A stretch of DNA of 64,000 nucleotides from Rahnella rivi (GCF_019049655.1 NZ_JAFMOX010000054.1:98435-162434), one strand, 5' to 3'; counted from the first letter of the stretch, positions 43,707 to 55,847 are shown. Program-made: numbers and translations. Notes: a model not told the origin generated them from the letters alone.

Positions 43707-44145
43707 AGCTGGCTCAAATCCAATGCTGACTCATAAAGATGGAAATCGGCGGATTATACCTTGTACAGCCCCCAAGGTTAACCAGCGATTAGCAGGATCA
43801 CACCATTCTCTCTTGCATACCGCAGATATTGCGGTTCAAATGAGTGTGTGGCGACGAAAATCTTTCTTTTCGTGCAGGGAATGCGTGACTTTTCGCATAA
43901 ACAAAGCGTTAATGGCCGCCGTGGGCAGTTTGTACACTCTCCTGTCGATTTTTCTCGCGAAAGACTGTATTCCGATGCCGGAAGCTGTTAAAATCCTGCG
44001 CCATCACAACGTAACAAGCGACGATTGAAGTTCACACTTTAAAACGACGCTTATTTGCACAAATCCGTTGACAACAGAAGACCGAAAAGGCATATTCCTC
44101 GGCCTTTGAATTGTTCATCAATAGAAAAATATTTGGGAGTTGGCC
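43707..44145. other. ribF-rpsT divergent intergenic region
   Basis: 439 bases between divergent ribF and rpsT. It contains the rpsT-proximal promoter (44068-44096) and presumably the ribF promoter. A plus-strand frame of 115 codons (43681-44028) begins inside ribF, has no ribosome site and no recognisable relative, and is not annotated. No other structure stands out. Confidence 0.7.
44068..44096 (+). promoter_or_regulatory. sigma-70 promoter of rpsT
   Basis: A perfect TTGACA -35 at 44068-44073 is followed after 17 bases by CATATT at 44091-44096 (four of six to TATAAT). It lies 50 bases before the start codon, matching the downstream rpsT promoter of E. coli in position. Confidence 0.75.
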
Positions 44146-44409
44146 TTGGCTAATATCAAATCAGCTAAGAAACGCGCCGTACAGTCAGAAAAACGTCGTA
44201 AGCATAACGCGAGCCGCCGTTCAATGATGCGTACCTTTATCAAGAAGGTATACACGGCTATTGCAGCAGGCGATAAAGCTGCTGCACAAAATGCATTTAA
44301 CGAAATGCAACCAATTGTGGATCGTCAGTCTTGTAAAGGCCTGATCCACAAGAACAAAGCAGCGCGTCATAAGTCAAACCTGACTGCGCAAATCAACGCA
44401 ATGCAATAA
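44146..44409 (+). CDS. rpsT: 30S ribosomal protein S20
   Basis: 87-residue basic three-helix protein that binds 16S rRNA and helps early 30S assembly. The start is TTG at 44146, seven bases after GGAG, giving [20 protein letters not shown], which aligns with E. coli S20. E. coli rpsT also starts with TTG, and that weak start underlies its autoregulation. A second in-frame TTG six bases upstream (44140) would add two residues. The gene is monocistronic, with a terminator close behind. Confidence 0.97.
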   Translation: MANIKSAKKRAVQSEKRRKHNASRRSMMRTFIKKVYTAIAAGDKAAAQNAFNEMQPIVDRQSCKGLIHKNKAARHKSNLTAQINAMQ

Positions 44410-44436
44410 TTGCATTACGCTGATATGCTTGATAAA

Positions 44437-44458
44437 AAAACCGGCTAACGCCGGTTTT
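44437..44458. terminator. bidirectional terminator between rpsT and nhaR
   Basis: AAAACCGGC (44437-44445), loop TAAC, GCCGGTTTT (44450-44458), with T-runs on both strands between convergent genes. Confidence 0.9.
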
Positions 44459-44491
44459 TTTATACCTGAATGTTGAGTCTTGCCTGAACTG

Positions 44492-45379
44492 TTACTCAAA
44501 CAGTGTTGAAAAATCCGTGTGGCAAATCCTTTGCACCGACGGATGCTGGATCATACGTTCGGCAAAAATCACGTAGTACTCTTCCAGAATCCCCTCGACA
44601 CGTCCCACCTCAACAATGTTCTCATCCTGAAACTCAGTCGAAGAGTAAATCGCTGGGGCAACAAATATCGCGTCATTGTTCATGCCGAAAGCTTTCATCA
44701 GGGCAGCATCGTCAAACTCCCCCAAAATATTCACTTTCAAACCCTGCGTGTTAAACCAGTTAAGCAGCTTGCGCCCCAGCATTGAGCGACGTCCCGGGAT
44801 CAGCAGAGAACGTTGCTCCAGGCAGGCAGGAAAATCAAAACCCGCAGGTGGGTTGCAGCAATAGAAACTGATTGGGCTTTCTCCCAGCTTGACTGAAAAC
44901 AACCCTTCCTGTTGCGTCGAATCCACCGGACAGTCCGACAGGATCATATCCAGCTTATGCAGGCTCAGTTGTTCCAGCAGCATTTCGTGGGTGGATTCAA
45001 AGCAGCGCAGATGAATCTGCGCGTTAGCGGGTACGGCGGCTTCCAGAACGCGACTGACCAGCCGTTTCGACAGCGCATCCGCTACCCCAACGTCAAACAG
45101 CAAACTCGACTCTTTGCGATAATTCACGATATCCAGCATTTCCTGGCTCAGCGTGAACATTTTATCAGCGTAGCGATAAACCAGTTGTCCCAGCTCAGAC
45201 GGCACCAGACCGCGCCCCTGACGTTTAAAAAGCTTGCCGCCTAAACGTTCCTCAAGGGATTTTATCTGCCCGGTGATGGTCTGCGGCGTCAGATACAGGG
45301 CCTCTGCGGCTCCGACGACAGAACCTGATTTACAGACGTGCCAAAAATAATACAAATGGTTGTAGTTAATATGAGGCAT
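44492..45379 (-). CDS. nhaR: LysR-type activator of nhaA, NhaR
   Basis: LysR regulator that senses Na+ and activates nhaA. 295 aa (301 in E. coli). The N-terminal winged helix-turn-helix spans about residues 5-62 ([44 protein letters not shown]). The effector domain has [49 protein letters not shown] and [18 protein letters not shown], all close to E. coli NhaR. It lies 62 bases downstream of nhaA on the same strand, as in E. coli. Confidence 0.96.
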   Translation of the reverse strand: MPHINYNHLYYFWHVCKSGSVVGAAEALYLTPQTITGQIKSLEERLGGKLFKRQGRGLVPSELGQLVYRYADKMFTLSQEMLDIVNYRKESSLLFDVGVADALSKRLVSRVLEAAVPANAQIHLRCFESTHEMLLEQLSLHKLDMILSDCPVDSTQQEGLFSVKLGESPISFYCCNPPAGFDFPACLEQRSLLIPGRRSMLGRKLLNWFNTQGLKVNILGEFDDAALMKAFGMNNDAIFVAPAIYSSTEFQDENIVEVGRVEGILEEYYVIFAERMIQHPSVQRICHTDFSTLFE

Positions 45380-45441
45380 GTTTTATCCGTTCCTGAAAAA
45401 TAAAAGCGCAGCGCGCCCTGAAACGCGCTGCACCTTCATCA

Positions 45442-46617
45442 TTATTTGAGGGCTTTATTTGGCAAAGAGCGGCTTAACAGTAAGTAACCTAATACCGCCG
45501 AAGCCACAGACCCCATCAGGATGCCCATTTTCGCGTAAGTCAGCAGTGCCGGGTCACGTGTAGCGAAGGCCAGTGAGCCGATAAAAATCGACATGGTGAA
45601 ACCGATACCGCACAACACAGACACAGCAGCAATCTGGCTAAACGTAATTCCCGACGGCAAACGGGTTACGCCAAACTTCAGGGCGACACCGCTGAAAAGG
45701 ATGATACCTAACGGTTTACCGAGCAGTAATCCGGCAGCGATGCCCACAGGCAACAGGGAAAAAGCACCGGATACCGATACGCCCTGCAATGAGATCCCCG
45801 CATTGGCAAATGCGAAGACAGGCAAAATAAACCAGGCGACATAAGGATGAATGCCATGCTCAAGGCGACGCGCCGGGGATGGTTTATTTTCTTTGGTGTT
45901 CAGCGGGATCAGGAACCCGAGGATCACTCCTGCCAGGGTGGCGTGTACGCCAGACTTCAGTACGCATACCCAGAACACGGCGCCCACAACGAGATAAGGC
46001 GTCAGTCTGGTCACTCCCCGCCAGTTCATGAAGGCCAACACCCCGATGCAAACCGCGGACAGCCCCAGCGCCAGCACAGAGACATCATGGCTGTAAAACA
46101 GTGCAATGATGACGATCGCACCGAGGTCATCAATGATTGCCAGCGCCAGTAAAAATACTTTCAGCCCTGTCGGTACACGTGAACCCAGCAGCGCCATCAC
46201 TCCAAGCGCAAAAGCAATATCGGTGGCCGCAGGAATGGCCCATCCCTGACGAGCGATCTCATCACTACCGTTAAACAGTAAGTAGATCAGCGCAGGCACA
46301 ATCATCCCGCCCAGGGCGGCAATTGCCGGGAATAGCGCCTGTTCACGATTTGCCAGCGCGCCTTCGCACAGCTCGCGCTTCACTTCCAGCCCGATCATCA
46401 GGAAAAACACCGCCATCAGGCCGTCATTGATCCAGAGTAAAAGAGGTTTATCGATCAGCAGTTCTGAAAAACGTAGCGTAACGGGAATATCCAGAAATGC
46501 CTGATAAGCCCCCTGCCACGGGCTGTTCGCCATGATCAATGCCACGATAGCCGCGACGATCAGCACCACGCCTCCGGCGGCTTCCATCCGTAAAAACTGA
46601 CGAATAATATTCGACAT
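45442..46617 (-). CDS. nhaA: Na+/H+ antiporter NhaA
   Basis: Inner-membrane antiporter exporting one Na+ (or Li+) for two H+, important at alkaline pH and high salt. The start at 46617 ([16 protein letters not shown]) gives 391 aa (388 in E. coli). About 12 helices are present. Key ion-site residues are conserved: the Asp pair in [19 protein letters not shown] (equivalent to Asp163/Asp164) and Asp in [18 protein letters not shown] (Asp133). [18 protein letters not shown] is a further family motif. The frame's extension to 46695 is not family-like. Confidence 0.96.
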   Translation of the reverse strand: MSNIIRQFLRMEAAGGVVLIVAAIVALIMANSPWQGAYQAFLDIPVTLRFSELLIDKPLLLWINDGLMAVFFLMIGLEVKRELCEGALANREQALFPAIAALGGMIVPALIYLLFNGSDEIARQGWAIPAATDIAFALGVMALLGSRVPTGLKVFLLALAIIDDLGAIVIIALFYSHDVSVLALGLSAVCIGVLAFMNWRGVTRLTPYLVVGAVFWVCVLKSGVHATLAGVILGFLIPLNTKENKPSPARRLEHGIHPYVAWFILPVFAFANAGISLQGVSVSGAFSLLPVGIAAGLLLGKPLGIILFSGVALKFGVTRLPSGITFSQIAAVSVLCGIGFTMSIFIGSLAFATRDPALLTYAKMGILMGSVASAVLGYLLLSRSLPNKALK

Positions 46618-46781
46618 TCTGACTCTCCTGTAGAAAAACCGTGGCGCAAAAGGGATTGCCACAATGGAATGACCGAATTGTACGCAAAGACTCACTTCGT
46701 AAAAATTCGATTATTTCTGCAGTATAACTCGGTTTTTACGAATCATTGGATTTCAGGGTTTTGCCTGTTTTGAACCATAAA

Positions 46782-46817
46782 AAAATCCCCGGAGCGTCAA
46801 CCGCTGCCGGGGATTTT
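46782..46817 (-). terminator. terminator downstream of dnaKJ
   Basis: AAAATCCCCGG (46782-46792) pairs with CCGGGGATTTT (46807-46817). A preceding A-run supplies the U-run for the minus-strand dnaJ transcript. Confidence 0.88.
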
Positions 46818-46850
46818 GTCTGGCTTTCCGTCGCTGTAATCAGCGCGGGA

Positions 46851-47987
46851 TTAGCGGGTCAGATCATCGAAGAACTTTTTCACGCCGTCCAGGAAGCTTT
46901 TAGAGCGCGGGCTGTTTTTCTCGCCCGAGACGCCACCAAAACTTTCTTCCAGATCACGCAGCAACTGCTTCTGTTTGTCGCTCAGGCTAACCGGCGTTTC
47001 AACAACAACGCGGCACATTAAATCGCCCTGAGCACCGCCGCGCACGGATTTCACACCGCGTCCGCGCATACGGAACATCTTGCCTGTTTGCGTTTCAGCA
47101 GGAATTTTCAGGCTCACGCGGCCATCGAGCGTTGGGACTTCGATTTCGCCACCCAGTGCAGCCATAGCGAAGTTGATGGGCACTTCGCAGTACAGGTTGT
47201 TGCCTTCACGCTCAAAGATTTTGTGCGCTTTAACCTGAACCTGAACGTACAGATCGCCTGACGGTGCACCATGCTCGCCCGCTTCGCCTTCGCCTTCAAG
47301 ACGGATACGGTCGCCGGTGTCTACACCCGCAGGGATTTTCACGGACAAGGTTTTCGAACGCTCTACGCGACCATGACCGTGACATTTGCTGCAAGGATCT
47401 TTGATGACCTTACCGCGCCCCTGACAGGTCGGACACGCCTGCTGCACGGTGAAGAAGCCCTGACGCATCTGAACCTGACCCGCACCATGGCAGGTTGGAC
47501 AGGTGGCCGGAGAGCTGCCCGCTTTCGCGCCGCTGCCGTGGCAGACGTCACATTCATCCAGCGTAGGAATGCGGATTTCTTTGGTGACACCACGAACGGC
47601 CTCTTCCAGAGTCAGATCCATGTTGTAACGCAGGTCTGATCCCCGGCTTGCACGCTGACGGCGACCGCCGCCAAAGATGTCGCCAAAGACGTCACCAAAG
47701 ATGTCGCTGAAATCTGCACCGCCGCCACCGCCGTAGCCACCACCACCGCCCATGCCACCTTGTTCAAAGGCTGCATGACCGTACTGGTCATAGGCCGCAC
47801 GCTTTTGCGCATCGGTCAGAATTTCATACGCTTCTTTAATTTCTTTAAATTTAGTTTCAGAGGCTTTATCGCCCTGATTGCGGTCAGGGTGATGCTTCAT
47901 CGCCAGGCGCTTGTAGGCCTTTTTGATTTCACGCTCATCCGCTGTTTTGGATACGCCTAAAATCTCATAAAAATCTTGCTTCGCCAT
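46851..47987 (-). CDS. dnaJ: Chaperone protein DnaJ (Hsp40)
   Basis: Co-chaperone that delivers clients to DnaK and stimulates its ATPase. 378 aa (376 in E. coli). The J domain has the HPD motif in [11 protein letters not shown] near residue 33. A Gly/Phe-rich linker follows ([20 protein letters not shown]). Four zinc-finger repeats are present: [24 protein letters not shown] and CSKCHGHG. Two client-binding beta domains and the dimerisation tail complete it. It is 100 bases downstream of dnaK in the same operon. Confidence 0.98.
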   Translation of the reverse strand: MAKQDFYEILGVSKTADEREIKKAYKRLAMKHHPDRNQGDKASETKFKEIKEAYEILTDAQKRAAYDQYGHAAFEQGGMGGGGGYGGGGGADFSDIFGDVFGDIFGGGRRQRASRGSDLRYNMDLTLEEAVRGVTKEIRIPTLDECDVCHGSGAKAGSSPATCPTCHGAGQVQMRQGFFTVQQACPTCQGRGKVIKDPCSKCHGHGRVERSKTLSVKIPAGVDTGDRIRLEGEGEAGEHGAPSGDLYVQVQVKAHKIFEREGNNLYCEVPINFAMAALGGEIEVPTLDGRVSLKIPAETQTGKMFRMRGRGVKSVRGGAQGDLMCRVVVETPVSLSDKQKQLLRDLEESFGGVSGEKNSPRSKSFLDGVKKFFDDLTR

Positions 47988-48087
47988 GCTTTAACCTACC
48001 CTCAACATGCGTGCACGGGCGCAGAGTTTCCTCGACGCCCGTGCTGGTTTTCAGTAATGAACTCTTACTGTGCCCGCTTAAGGGCGA

Positions 48088-49989
<1,902 letters not shown>

Positions 49990-50321
49990 TTAAACGTCTC
50001 CACTTAAAATTCATATTCGATCATGTTGTTACTGTATATGCGGGCAATGTTTTCGATTTCAATAGTTCGATTTCAACTGCCCGATATCGCGGCTTTCCCG
50101 ACGGTAACAACTGCGGTTGGGAATAAGATGGGGCCATGCGGCGCAGCATCAAGGGGACAAGTGAAAAAAAATCTTCGATTGCTGTTACGCCAGATCAATG
50201 TTTGCCCGCCGCCACCTCTTTATGATGCCGCGCGCTTCTGAAGATATGTGGGGTTTTTACCCATTTCGCAAGCGGATATCCCCCAGTTATCTATTCGTAA
50301 TATTTCTTATTCAGAGGATCT
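49990..50321. other. dnaK-satP divergent intergenic region
   Basis: 332 bases between divergent genes. It holds the sigma-32 promoter for dnaK. No ORF or RNA gene is supported. satP has AGAGGATCT just before its ATG, but its promoter was not located. Confidence 0.7.
50125..50155 (-). promoter_or_regulatory. sigma-32 (heat-shock) promoter of dnaKJ
   Basis: On the minus strand CCCTTGATG (50155-50147) and CCCCATCTT (50133-50125) match the sigma-32 elements CTTGAAA and CCCCATNT, and closely resemble the E. coli dnaK P1 promoter (CCCTTGATG ... CCCCATTTA). Spacing between blocks is 13 bases. Confidence 0.88.
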
Positions 50322-50921
50322 ATGCAGAGCAAAACGTTGGCAAATCCAGGCCCGCTCGGGTTAATGGGCTTCGGTATGACCACTATCTTGTTGAATTTAC
50401 ACAATGCAGGCTTCTTCCCGCTGACGGCAGTGATCGTGAGCATGGGTATTTTCTATGGCGGTCTGATTCAGATTCTGGCCGGCATGATGGAATTCAAAAA
50501 GGGAAACACCTTTGGCACCACGGCGTTCACCTCTTACGGCGCATTCTGGCTGAGCCTGGTGGGCATTCTGATGCTGCCACGTATGGGCATGGCTGATGCC
50601 AGCAGTGAAAGTTTCCTCGGCGCGTATCTTGGCCTGTGGGGCGTTTTCACCTTATTCATGTTTTTCGGCACCCTGAAAGCCAACCGGGGTTTGCAGGTTG
50701 TTTTCGCAAGCCTGACGATTTTGTTCGCATTGTTGTGTTTCGGCAACATGACGGGCAACACCGCCGTACTGCACTTTGCCGGTTTCGAAGGCATTTTCTG
50801 CGGCGCCAGCGCAATCTATCTGGCCATGGCTGAAGTGCTCAACGAACAATACGGTCGTACCATTTTGCCGATTGGCGAACCTCACGGTCACCCACTGAAT
50901 GCGGTAACCGCCGGGGCATAA
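50322..50921 (+). CDS. satP: Acetate/succinate:proton symporter SatP (YaaH)
   Basis: 199-residue inner-membrane protein of the AceTr (GPR1/FUN34/YaaH) family with six helices. The family signature [23 protein letters not shown] is at residues 8-30 ([14 protein letters not shown] in E. coli). [21 protein letters not shown] and [17 protein letters not shown] are also conserved. It is 11 residues longer than E. coli SatP at the C-terminus ([11 protein letters not shown]). A strong terminator follows. Confidence 0.95.
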   Translation: MQSKTLANPGPLGLMGFGMTTILLNLHNAGFFPLTAVIVSMGIFYGGLIQILAGMMEFKKGNTFGTTAFTSYGAFWLSLVGILMLPRMGMADASSESFLGAYLGLWGVFTLFMFFGTLKANRGLQVVFASLTILFALLCFGNMTGNTAVLHFAGFEGIFCGASAIYLAMAEVLNEQYGRTILPIGEPHGHPLNAVTAGA

Positions 50922-50941
50922 TTTCCCTCTGCACGATCTAA

Positions 50942-50974
50942 AAAGGCCTCGCTTATGCGGGGCCTTTGGCTTTT
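50942..50974 (+). terminator. terminator downstream of satP
   Basis: AAAGGCCTCGC (50942-50952), loop TTAT, GCGGGGCCTTT (50957-50967, one T-G wobble), then GGCTTTT. The left A-run may also serve the convergent MFS gene. Confidence 0.85.
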
Positions 50975-51014
50975 ATAGTACCGATGTTTTTACCGTCGAA
51001 AGACCCGGTTGCCA

Positions 51015-52337
51015 TTAACGCCCGGATGTCACCCGCTGATCAAAACCGGCCGGTGTCTTGTCCTCACTGTTGAGATCACGGGTTAAATAGATGCCCGTCA
51101 GCAAGCCAATCGCCGATAACGCCAGAACGTAATACGCCGGTGCCATCGGCGTCACGCGCATAATCAACGTGACAAAAATCGGTGTAAGCCCGCCAAAAAT
51201 GGCGTAAGCCACATTGTACGAGAATGAAATACCGGTAAAACGGACTTCAGCCGGGAATGCGCGAACCAGCACATAAGGCACCGCGCCAACGATCCCGACG
51301 CTGAACCCTACCAGCGCGTACATGCCCATGAGCATCGACGGGTCTGCGGCCACAGAATGGTAGAAGGACCAGCTGCAGATGCCAAGGAACAAGCTGCCCA
51401 CGATAAAGGTTTTGCTGGCACCAAAGCGGTCAACAATCCAGCCCGCCGCGATACACCCAAACGTCAAAGCGATGGTCGCCAGACTGTTCGCCTGTAACGC
51501 CTGCGCAGCCGGAATGCCGTATTGCTTTTGCAGCCAGGTTGGCGTCATCAGAATGATCACCACAATGCCCGCCGACAAAAGCCAGGTCATCAGCATCGAT
51601 ACCACGATCTCTTTTTTATGATTCACTACCACTGATTTCAGCGGCAGATCTTCTGCCAGCGTTTTTTGCGCTTTCATCTCAAGGAAGATCGGCGTCTCCT
51701 GCAACCAGCGACGCAGATACATAGCAAACAGGCCGAAAATACCGCCGAGGAAGAACGGAATTCGCCAGCCAAAGTCGCTGATCGCCGCAGGCGTCATTGC
51801 GCTGTTAAGCAGGGTTGCCACCAGAGAACCTAGCAGGATCCCCGCCGTCAGCCCGGCGGTCAGCGTCCCGCAGGCAAAACCAATACGGTTACGCGGAACG
51901 TGTTCTGCCACAAAGACCCATGCACCGGGCACTTCTCCGCCAATCGCCGCGCCCTGCAGAACGCGCATCAACAACAGCAATAACGGTGCAGCGATGCCGA
52001 TTGAGGCATAGGTTGGCAGCATCCCCATGGCCAGCGTTGGCAGCGCCATCAGTAAAATGCTCAGGCTGAACATGCGCTTGCGGCCAACTAAATCGCCGAA
52101 GTGCGCCATGATAATGCCGCCCAGCGGACGTGCCAGATAACCGGCGGCGAAAATGCCAAAGGTCTGAACCTGACGCAGCCAGTCGGGCATATCTGCAGGA
52201 AAGAAAAGATCGCCGATTACCGCAGCGAAAAAGACGAAAATGATGAAGTCGTAGAATTCGAGGGCGCCGCCCAGCGCAGCCAGGGACAGCGTTTTGAAAT
52301 CCTGCCGGTTCAGCCGGCGCGATTGTGCGTGTTGCAT
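51015..52337 (-). CDS. MFS transporter, metabolite:proton symporter (MHS) type
   Basis: 440-residue major facilitator with about 12 helices, starting at 52337 (MQHAQSRRLNRQDFKTLSLAALGGALEFYDF). The MHS-type features are GALEFYDFIIFVFFA in the first helix, the loop motif GDLVGRKRMF, LLMRVLQGAAIGGEVPGAW and FGWRIPFFLGGIFG. Relatives carry organic acids, shikimate, proline/betaine or dicarboxylates; the substrate here cannot be told. E. coli has yaaI/yaaW in this interval, so the gene is an accessory insertion relative to that map. An alternative start at 52403 adds 22 non-family residues. Confidence 0.88.
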   Translation of the reverse strand: MQHAQSRRLNRQDFKTLSLAALGGALEFYDFIIFVFFAAVIGDLFFPADMPDWLRQVQTFGIFAAGYLARPLGGIIMAHFGDLVGRKRMFSLSILLMALPTLAMGMLPTYASIGIAAPLLLLLMRVLQGAAIGGEVPGAWVFVAEHVPRNRIGFACGTLTAGLTAGILLGSLVATLLNSAMTPAAISDFGWRIPFFLGGIFGLFAMYLRRWLQETPIFLEMKAQKTLAEDLPLKSVVVNHKKEIVVSMLMTWLLSAGIVVIILMTPTWLQKQYGIPAAQALQANSLATIALTFGCIAAGWIVDRFGASKTFIVGSLFLGICSWSFYHSVAADPSMLMGMYALVGFSVGIVGAVPYVLVRAFPAEVRFTGISFSYNVAYAIFGGLTPIFVTLIMRVTPMAPAYYVLALSAIGLLTGIYLTRDLNSEDKTPAGFDQRVTSGR

Positions 52338-52478
52338 AAGAGTCCGTGTGACACCAGAGTGAGAATAGAAAAAAGGTTTTGCCGCCTCATGTAAAGTAAT
52401 CATTACTATAGCGGCAAATAATTTTCACACCAGTGAGCCTGAATCTTACGTCAGCATATTTTCATAAAGTGATGGTAT

Positions 52479-53066
52479 TCAGTTTTTTGTATCGCGACGG
52501 GCACTTTTCGGGCGAAAAGCTGCTACAACCGCCTCGTGCGTTTCCACATAAGGGCCATCAAGCAACTGGATGCAGTAAGGTACGCTGGCAAAAATGCCGG
52601 ACACAATCACCTTCCCTTCTGCATCTTTCAGCCCTTCAAGCGTTTCCTGAATCGATTTTGGCTGGCCGGGTAAATTGAGGATCAGCGCCTGTTTGCGGAT
52701 CACGCCCACCTGGCGCGATAAAATCGCCGTCGGCACAAAGTGCAGACTGATCTGACGCATCTGCTCACCAAAGCCCGGCATCTCACGGTCTGCAACGGCC
52801 AGCGTAGCGTCTGGCGTAACGTCGCGACGCGCCGGGCCGGTTCCGCCGGTGGTCAGCACCAGATGACAACCGCATTCATCCACCAGCTCACTGATCGCCT
52901 GTTCAATCAAAGGCTGCTCATCGGGGATTAATCTTTTTTCCAGCGTATAGGTCGTGATCAGCGCTTTTTCCAGCCACGCTTCCAGTGCCGGAATACCTTT
53001 ATCCTGATAAATACCGCCCGACGCGCGATCTGATACCGATACCAGACCAATTCGTAATTTATCCAT
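52479..53066 (-). CDS. mog: Molybdopterin adenylyltransferase Mog
   Basis: Adenylates molybdopterin before molybdate insertion by MoeA. 195 aa from 53066 (MDKLRIGLVSVSDRASGGIYQDKG), the E. coli length. The MoCF-binding motif LVLTTGGTGPARRDVTPDATL lies near residues 68-88 and includes the conserved Asp. MPGFGEQMRQISL and LPGQPKSIQETL are further family elements. The gene order satP-MFS-mog-tal keeps mog next to the transaldolase as in E. coli. Confidence 0.95.
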   Translation of the reverse strand: MDKLRIGLVSVSDRASGGIYQDKGIPALEAWLEKALITTYTLEKRLIPDEQPLIEQAISELVDECGCHLVLTTGGTGPARRDVTPDATLAVADREMPGFGEQMRQISLHFVPTAILSRQVGVIRKQALILNLPGQPKSIQETLEGLKDAEGKVIVSGIFASVPYCIQLLDGPYVETHEAVVAAFRPKSARRDTKN

Positions 53067-53148
53067 GCTATTTCTCCACAGCATTTTTCTTCATTGTCAC
53101 AGGCTTCAGTATATCGGTAACCGGCCGAGGGTTTTATCGCAGGCATAA

Positions 53149-53174
53149 AAAAAGCGGCTGATGAGCCGCTTTTT
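53149..53174. terminator. terminator between tal and mog
   Basis: AAAAAGCGGCT (53149-53159), loop GATG, AGCCGCTTTTT (53164-53174). Flanking A and T runs on both sides; it mainly serves the minus-strand tal gene. Confidence 0.85.
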
Positions 53175-53192
53175 GCTGAAACTGAGTGCTGA

Positions 53193-54146
53193 TTACAGCA
53201 GGTCAGAAATCATTTTTTCCAGTTTACCCTGGTCGATTGCAAACTTACGGATGCCGTCAGCCAGTTTGTCGATCGCCATTGGATCCTGATTGTGGTCCCA
53301 GTAGAACTGAGCTTCAGTCAGTGGTGCAGGACGTGGTTTGGTTTCACCGGAGAAGGACAGTTTGCGCTCCAGCGGGCCTTCGCTCTCTGCCAGCTCTTTC
53401 AGCAGTGCAGGTGCGATGGTCAGACGGTCACAGCCAGCCAGTTCGATGATTTCGCCGATGTTACGGAAGCTTGCGCCCATCACGACTGTCTCGTAGCCGT
53501 GCTGTTTGTAGTATTCGTAGATTTCGGTCACAGACACAACGCCCGGATCTTCATTCGGCGCGAACTCTTTTTTGTCGCCATTGGCTTTGTACCAGTCGAG
53601 AATACGGCCAACGAATGGAGAAATCAGGAAGACGCCCGCTTCTGCACAAGCACGAGCCTGAGCGAAGGAGAACAGCAGCGTCAGGTTACAGTTGATGCCT
53701 TCTTTTTCCAGTTTCTCTGCAGCGCGGATGCCCTGCCAGGTAGACGCCAGTTTGATCAGGATACGGTCGTTAGTGATACCCGCGTCGTTATACAGTTTGA
53801 TCAGACGTTTAGCTTTAGCCACGCTCGCGTCGGTGTCGTAAGACAGACGAGCATCAACTTCAGTTGAAATGCGGCCAGGGACCAGTTTCAGAATTTCCAG
53901 ACCGATGTTTACTGCCAGTTTGTCAGCGGCATCAGTAATCTGCTGATCGTGATCGCTGCTCTGGTCACGTGCCCAGGCGATTGCTTCGTCGATCAGTTTA
54001 CGGTATTCAGGAATTTGCGCAGCGCTGAGGATCAGTGACGGGTTGGTGGTCGCATCCTGCGGCTGGTACAACTTCATTGCCGCGATATCTCCGGTGTCAG
54101 CAACAACCTGAGTCATTTGGCGTAGGGAAGTCAGTTTATCGGTCAT
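53193..54146 (-). CDS. tal: Transaldolase (TalB type)
   Basis: Transfers a dihydroxyacetone unit in the non-oxidative pentose phosphate pathway. The start at 54146 ([20 protein letters not shown]) gives 317 aa, the length of E. coli TalB. The Schiff-base lysine is Lys132 in [13 protein letters not shown], and Asp17 is also present. [18 protein letters not shown] and [14 protein letters not shown] are family motifs. The frame's extension to 54161 adds five residues with no ribosome site. Confidence 0.97.
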   Translation of the reverse strand: MTDKLTSLRQMTQVVADTGDIAAMKLYQPQDATTNPSLILSAAQIPEYRKLIDEAIAWARDQSSDHDQQITDAADKLAVNIGLEILKLVPGRISTEVDARLSYDTDASVAKAKRLIKLYNDAGITNDRILIKLASTWQGIRAAEKLEKEGINCNLTLLFSFAQARACAEAGVFLISPFVGRILDWYKANGDKKEFAPNEDPGVVSVTEIYEYYKQHGYETVVMGASFRNIGEIIELAGCDRLTIAPALLKELAESEGPLERKLSFSGETKPRPAPLTEAQFYWDHNQDPMAIDKLADGIRKFAIDQGKLEKMISDLL

Positions 54147-54419
54147 TTTGGCATATCTCATCGTTTGGACGTTTTCGTATAGGCATTTTCATGCCTTGCC
54201 TTTGGCTGATGATAACATGCAAAAAGCCAGGCGCAAGGCGCTTATCGCGGCATGCTCGGCTACGAACATCATGGATTTTCCCACCTTCCAAAACACACAA
54301 AATCAGCCAAAATGAATATATTCCCCGTCACGTAAAAAAGGTATGTTAGCCCTCCCGCAGCGAGGCGCACGCACGGAGTGGATAAAAATGATGAAAGGTA
54401 AATCAAACAAGGATAAGTC

Positions 54420-55847
54420 ATGAATGAGTTACTGGAATTTTTCGATACAGTTCTCTGGAGTTCGATCCTGATTTATCTGTTGTTAGGCACCGGTATTTAT
54501 CTCAGCTTCCGCCTCGGCTTTATTCAGTTCCGCCGCTTTCGCCATCTCTTTTCCTGCGCACCGTTCCAACGTCATCCCGACGCCCGCGGCTTGTCCGTAT
54601 GGAGCGTATTTTGCCTGAGCATGTCCTCAAGAATGGGGACGGGTAATCTGACCGGTGTGGCGATTGCGCTGACGCTGGGCGGGCCCGGTGCCATATTCTG
54701 GATGTGGGTGATTGCGGTATTCAGTATGGCCACCGGGATGATAGAGAATACGCTGGCGCAAATTTATAAAAGCCCCGGCAACAAAGGTCGTTTCCGTGGC
54801 GGCCCCGCGGATTATATGGAGAAAGGTCTGGGTATGCGCTGGATGGGCATCCTGTTTTCCATTTTGATCGTCATTTCCTGCGGATTCATTTTTATCGCCT
54901 TGCAGGCCAATGCTATCGCACAGGCCTCCTCCCGGTTTTTAGACACGCCCGCGCTGACCACCTCCTTCGTACTGGCCACACTGACGGCGATACTGATTTT
55001 TGGCGGCATAAGCGCGATAACGCGGCTGGCGAACAAACTCATGCCCTTCATCGCCCTCGGCTATTTGCTGCTGGCTGTCTGGGTCATTGGTCATCATGTG
55101 GAAAAACTGCCGCAGGTTCTGGCGCTGGTGTTCAAAAGCGCCTTTGGTTTGCAGGAAGCGGCTTCCGGCGCGCTGGCGTACGGTATGACGCAGGCCATCA
55201 CGCAGGGTATGCAGCGCGGTGTGTTCGCCAGCGAAGCGGGTGTCGGATCCTCGCCTAACGCCGCCGCAATGGCTTCGGTAAGTCATCCGGCGGCGCTGGG
55301 TTTTAATCAGATGCTGGCCGTATTTATCGATACGATAGTGATTTGTACCGCGACGGCGCTGATCATTCTGACCTCCGGCGCGCTCGAAAATCCCGGTGCA
55401 CCGTCCGGAATTGCTCTGCTCCATCAGGCCATTTCTCCTGCGATACCAGGCTGGAGCAATGTCGTGCTGGCGGCACTCGTGTTTACGTTTGCTTTCACCT
55501 CCATCTGCGGAAATTACGCCTATGCGGAAAACAATCTCGGCTTTGTACGCAGCGAAAGGGGCGTAAAATTACTGGCTTTTCGTTTACTGGTGATTGCGAT
55601 GGTATTCGGCGGCTGCCTGATGGAATTACAGGTCTTATGGAAACTGGCGGATATCTTCATGGCTCTGATGGCGCTTCTCAATCTGACCGCCCTGCTGTTG
55701 CTGTCAGGCATTGCCGTCAAAGTCGTGAAAGACTATGAACGCCAGCAGCGCATGGGGAAAATTCCCGTGTTTAATCCGAACCATTTTCCTGAACTGCGCG
55801 GCCAGCTTGAGCCGGGTATCTGGGATAAAAATCCGCATCAAAACTGA
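54420..55847 (+). CDS. Alanine/glycine:cation symporter family protein (AGCS)
   Basis: 475-residue inner-membrane protein with about 11 helices. Family signatures are MGTGNLTGVAIALTLGGPGAIFWMW near residues 74-98, RGGPADYMEKGLGMRWMG, and FASEAGVGSSPNAAAMA near 275-291. It takes the place of E. coli yaaJ between tal and yaaA and has the same length (476) and a related C-terminal tail. Its first segment (SCAPFQRHPDARGLS) and several core positions differ, however, so orthology with yaaJ is likely but not certain. Members take up alanine or glycine with Na+ or H+. Confidence 0.88.
   Translation: MNELLEFFDTVLWSSILIYLLLGTGIYLSFRLGFIQFRRFRHLFSCAPFQRHPDARGLSVWSVFCLSMSSRMGTGNLTGVAIALTLGGPGAIFWMWVIAVFSMATGMIENTLAQIYKSPGNKGRFRGGPADYMEKGLGMRWMGILFSILIVISCGFIFIALQANAIAQASSRFLDTPALTTSFVLATLTAILIFGGISAITRLANKLMPFIALGYLLLAVWVIGHHVEKLPQVLALVFKSAFGLQEAASGALAYGMTQAITQGMQRGVFASEAGVGSSPNAAAMASVSHPAALGFNQMLAVFIDTIVICTATALIILTSGALENPGAPSGIALLHQAISPAIPGWSNVVLAALVFTFAFTSICGNYAYAENNLGFVRSERGVKLLAFRLLVIAMVFGGCLMELQVLWKLADIFMALMALLNLTALLLLSGIAVKVVKDYERQQRMGKIPVFNPNHFPELRGQLEPGIWDKNPHQN

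Noticed and set aside
43681..44028. 115-codon plus-strand frame between ribF and rpsT
   Set aside because: Starts inside ribF on the other strand, has no ribosome site and no resemblance to E. coli yaaY or any family known to me.
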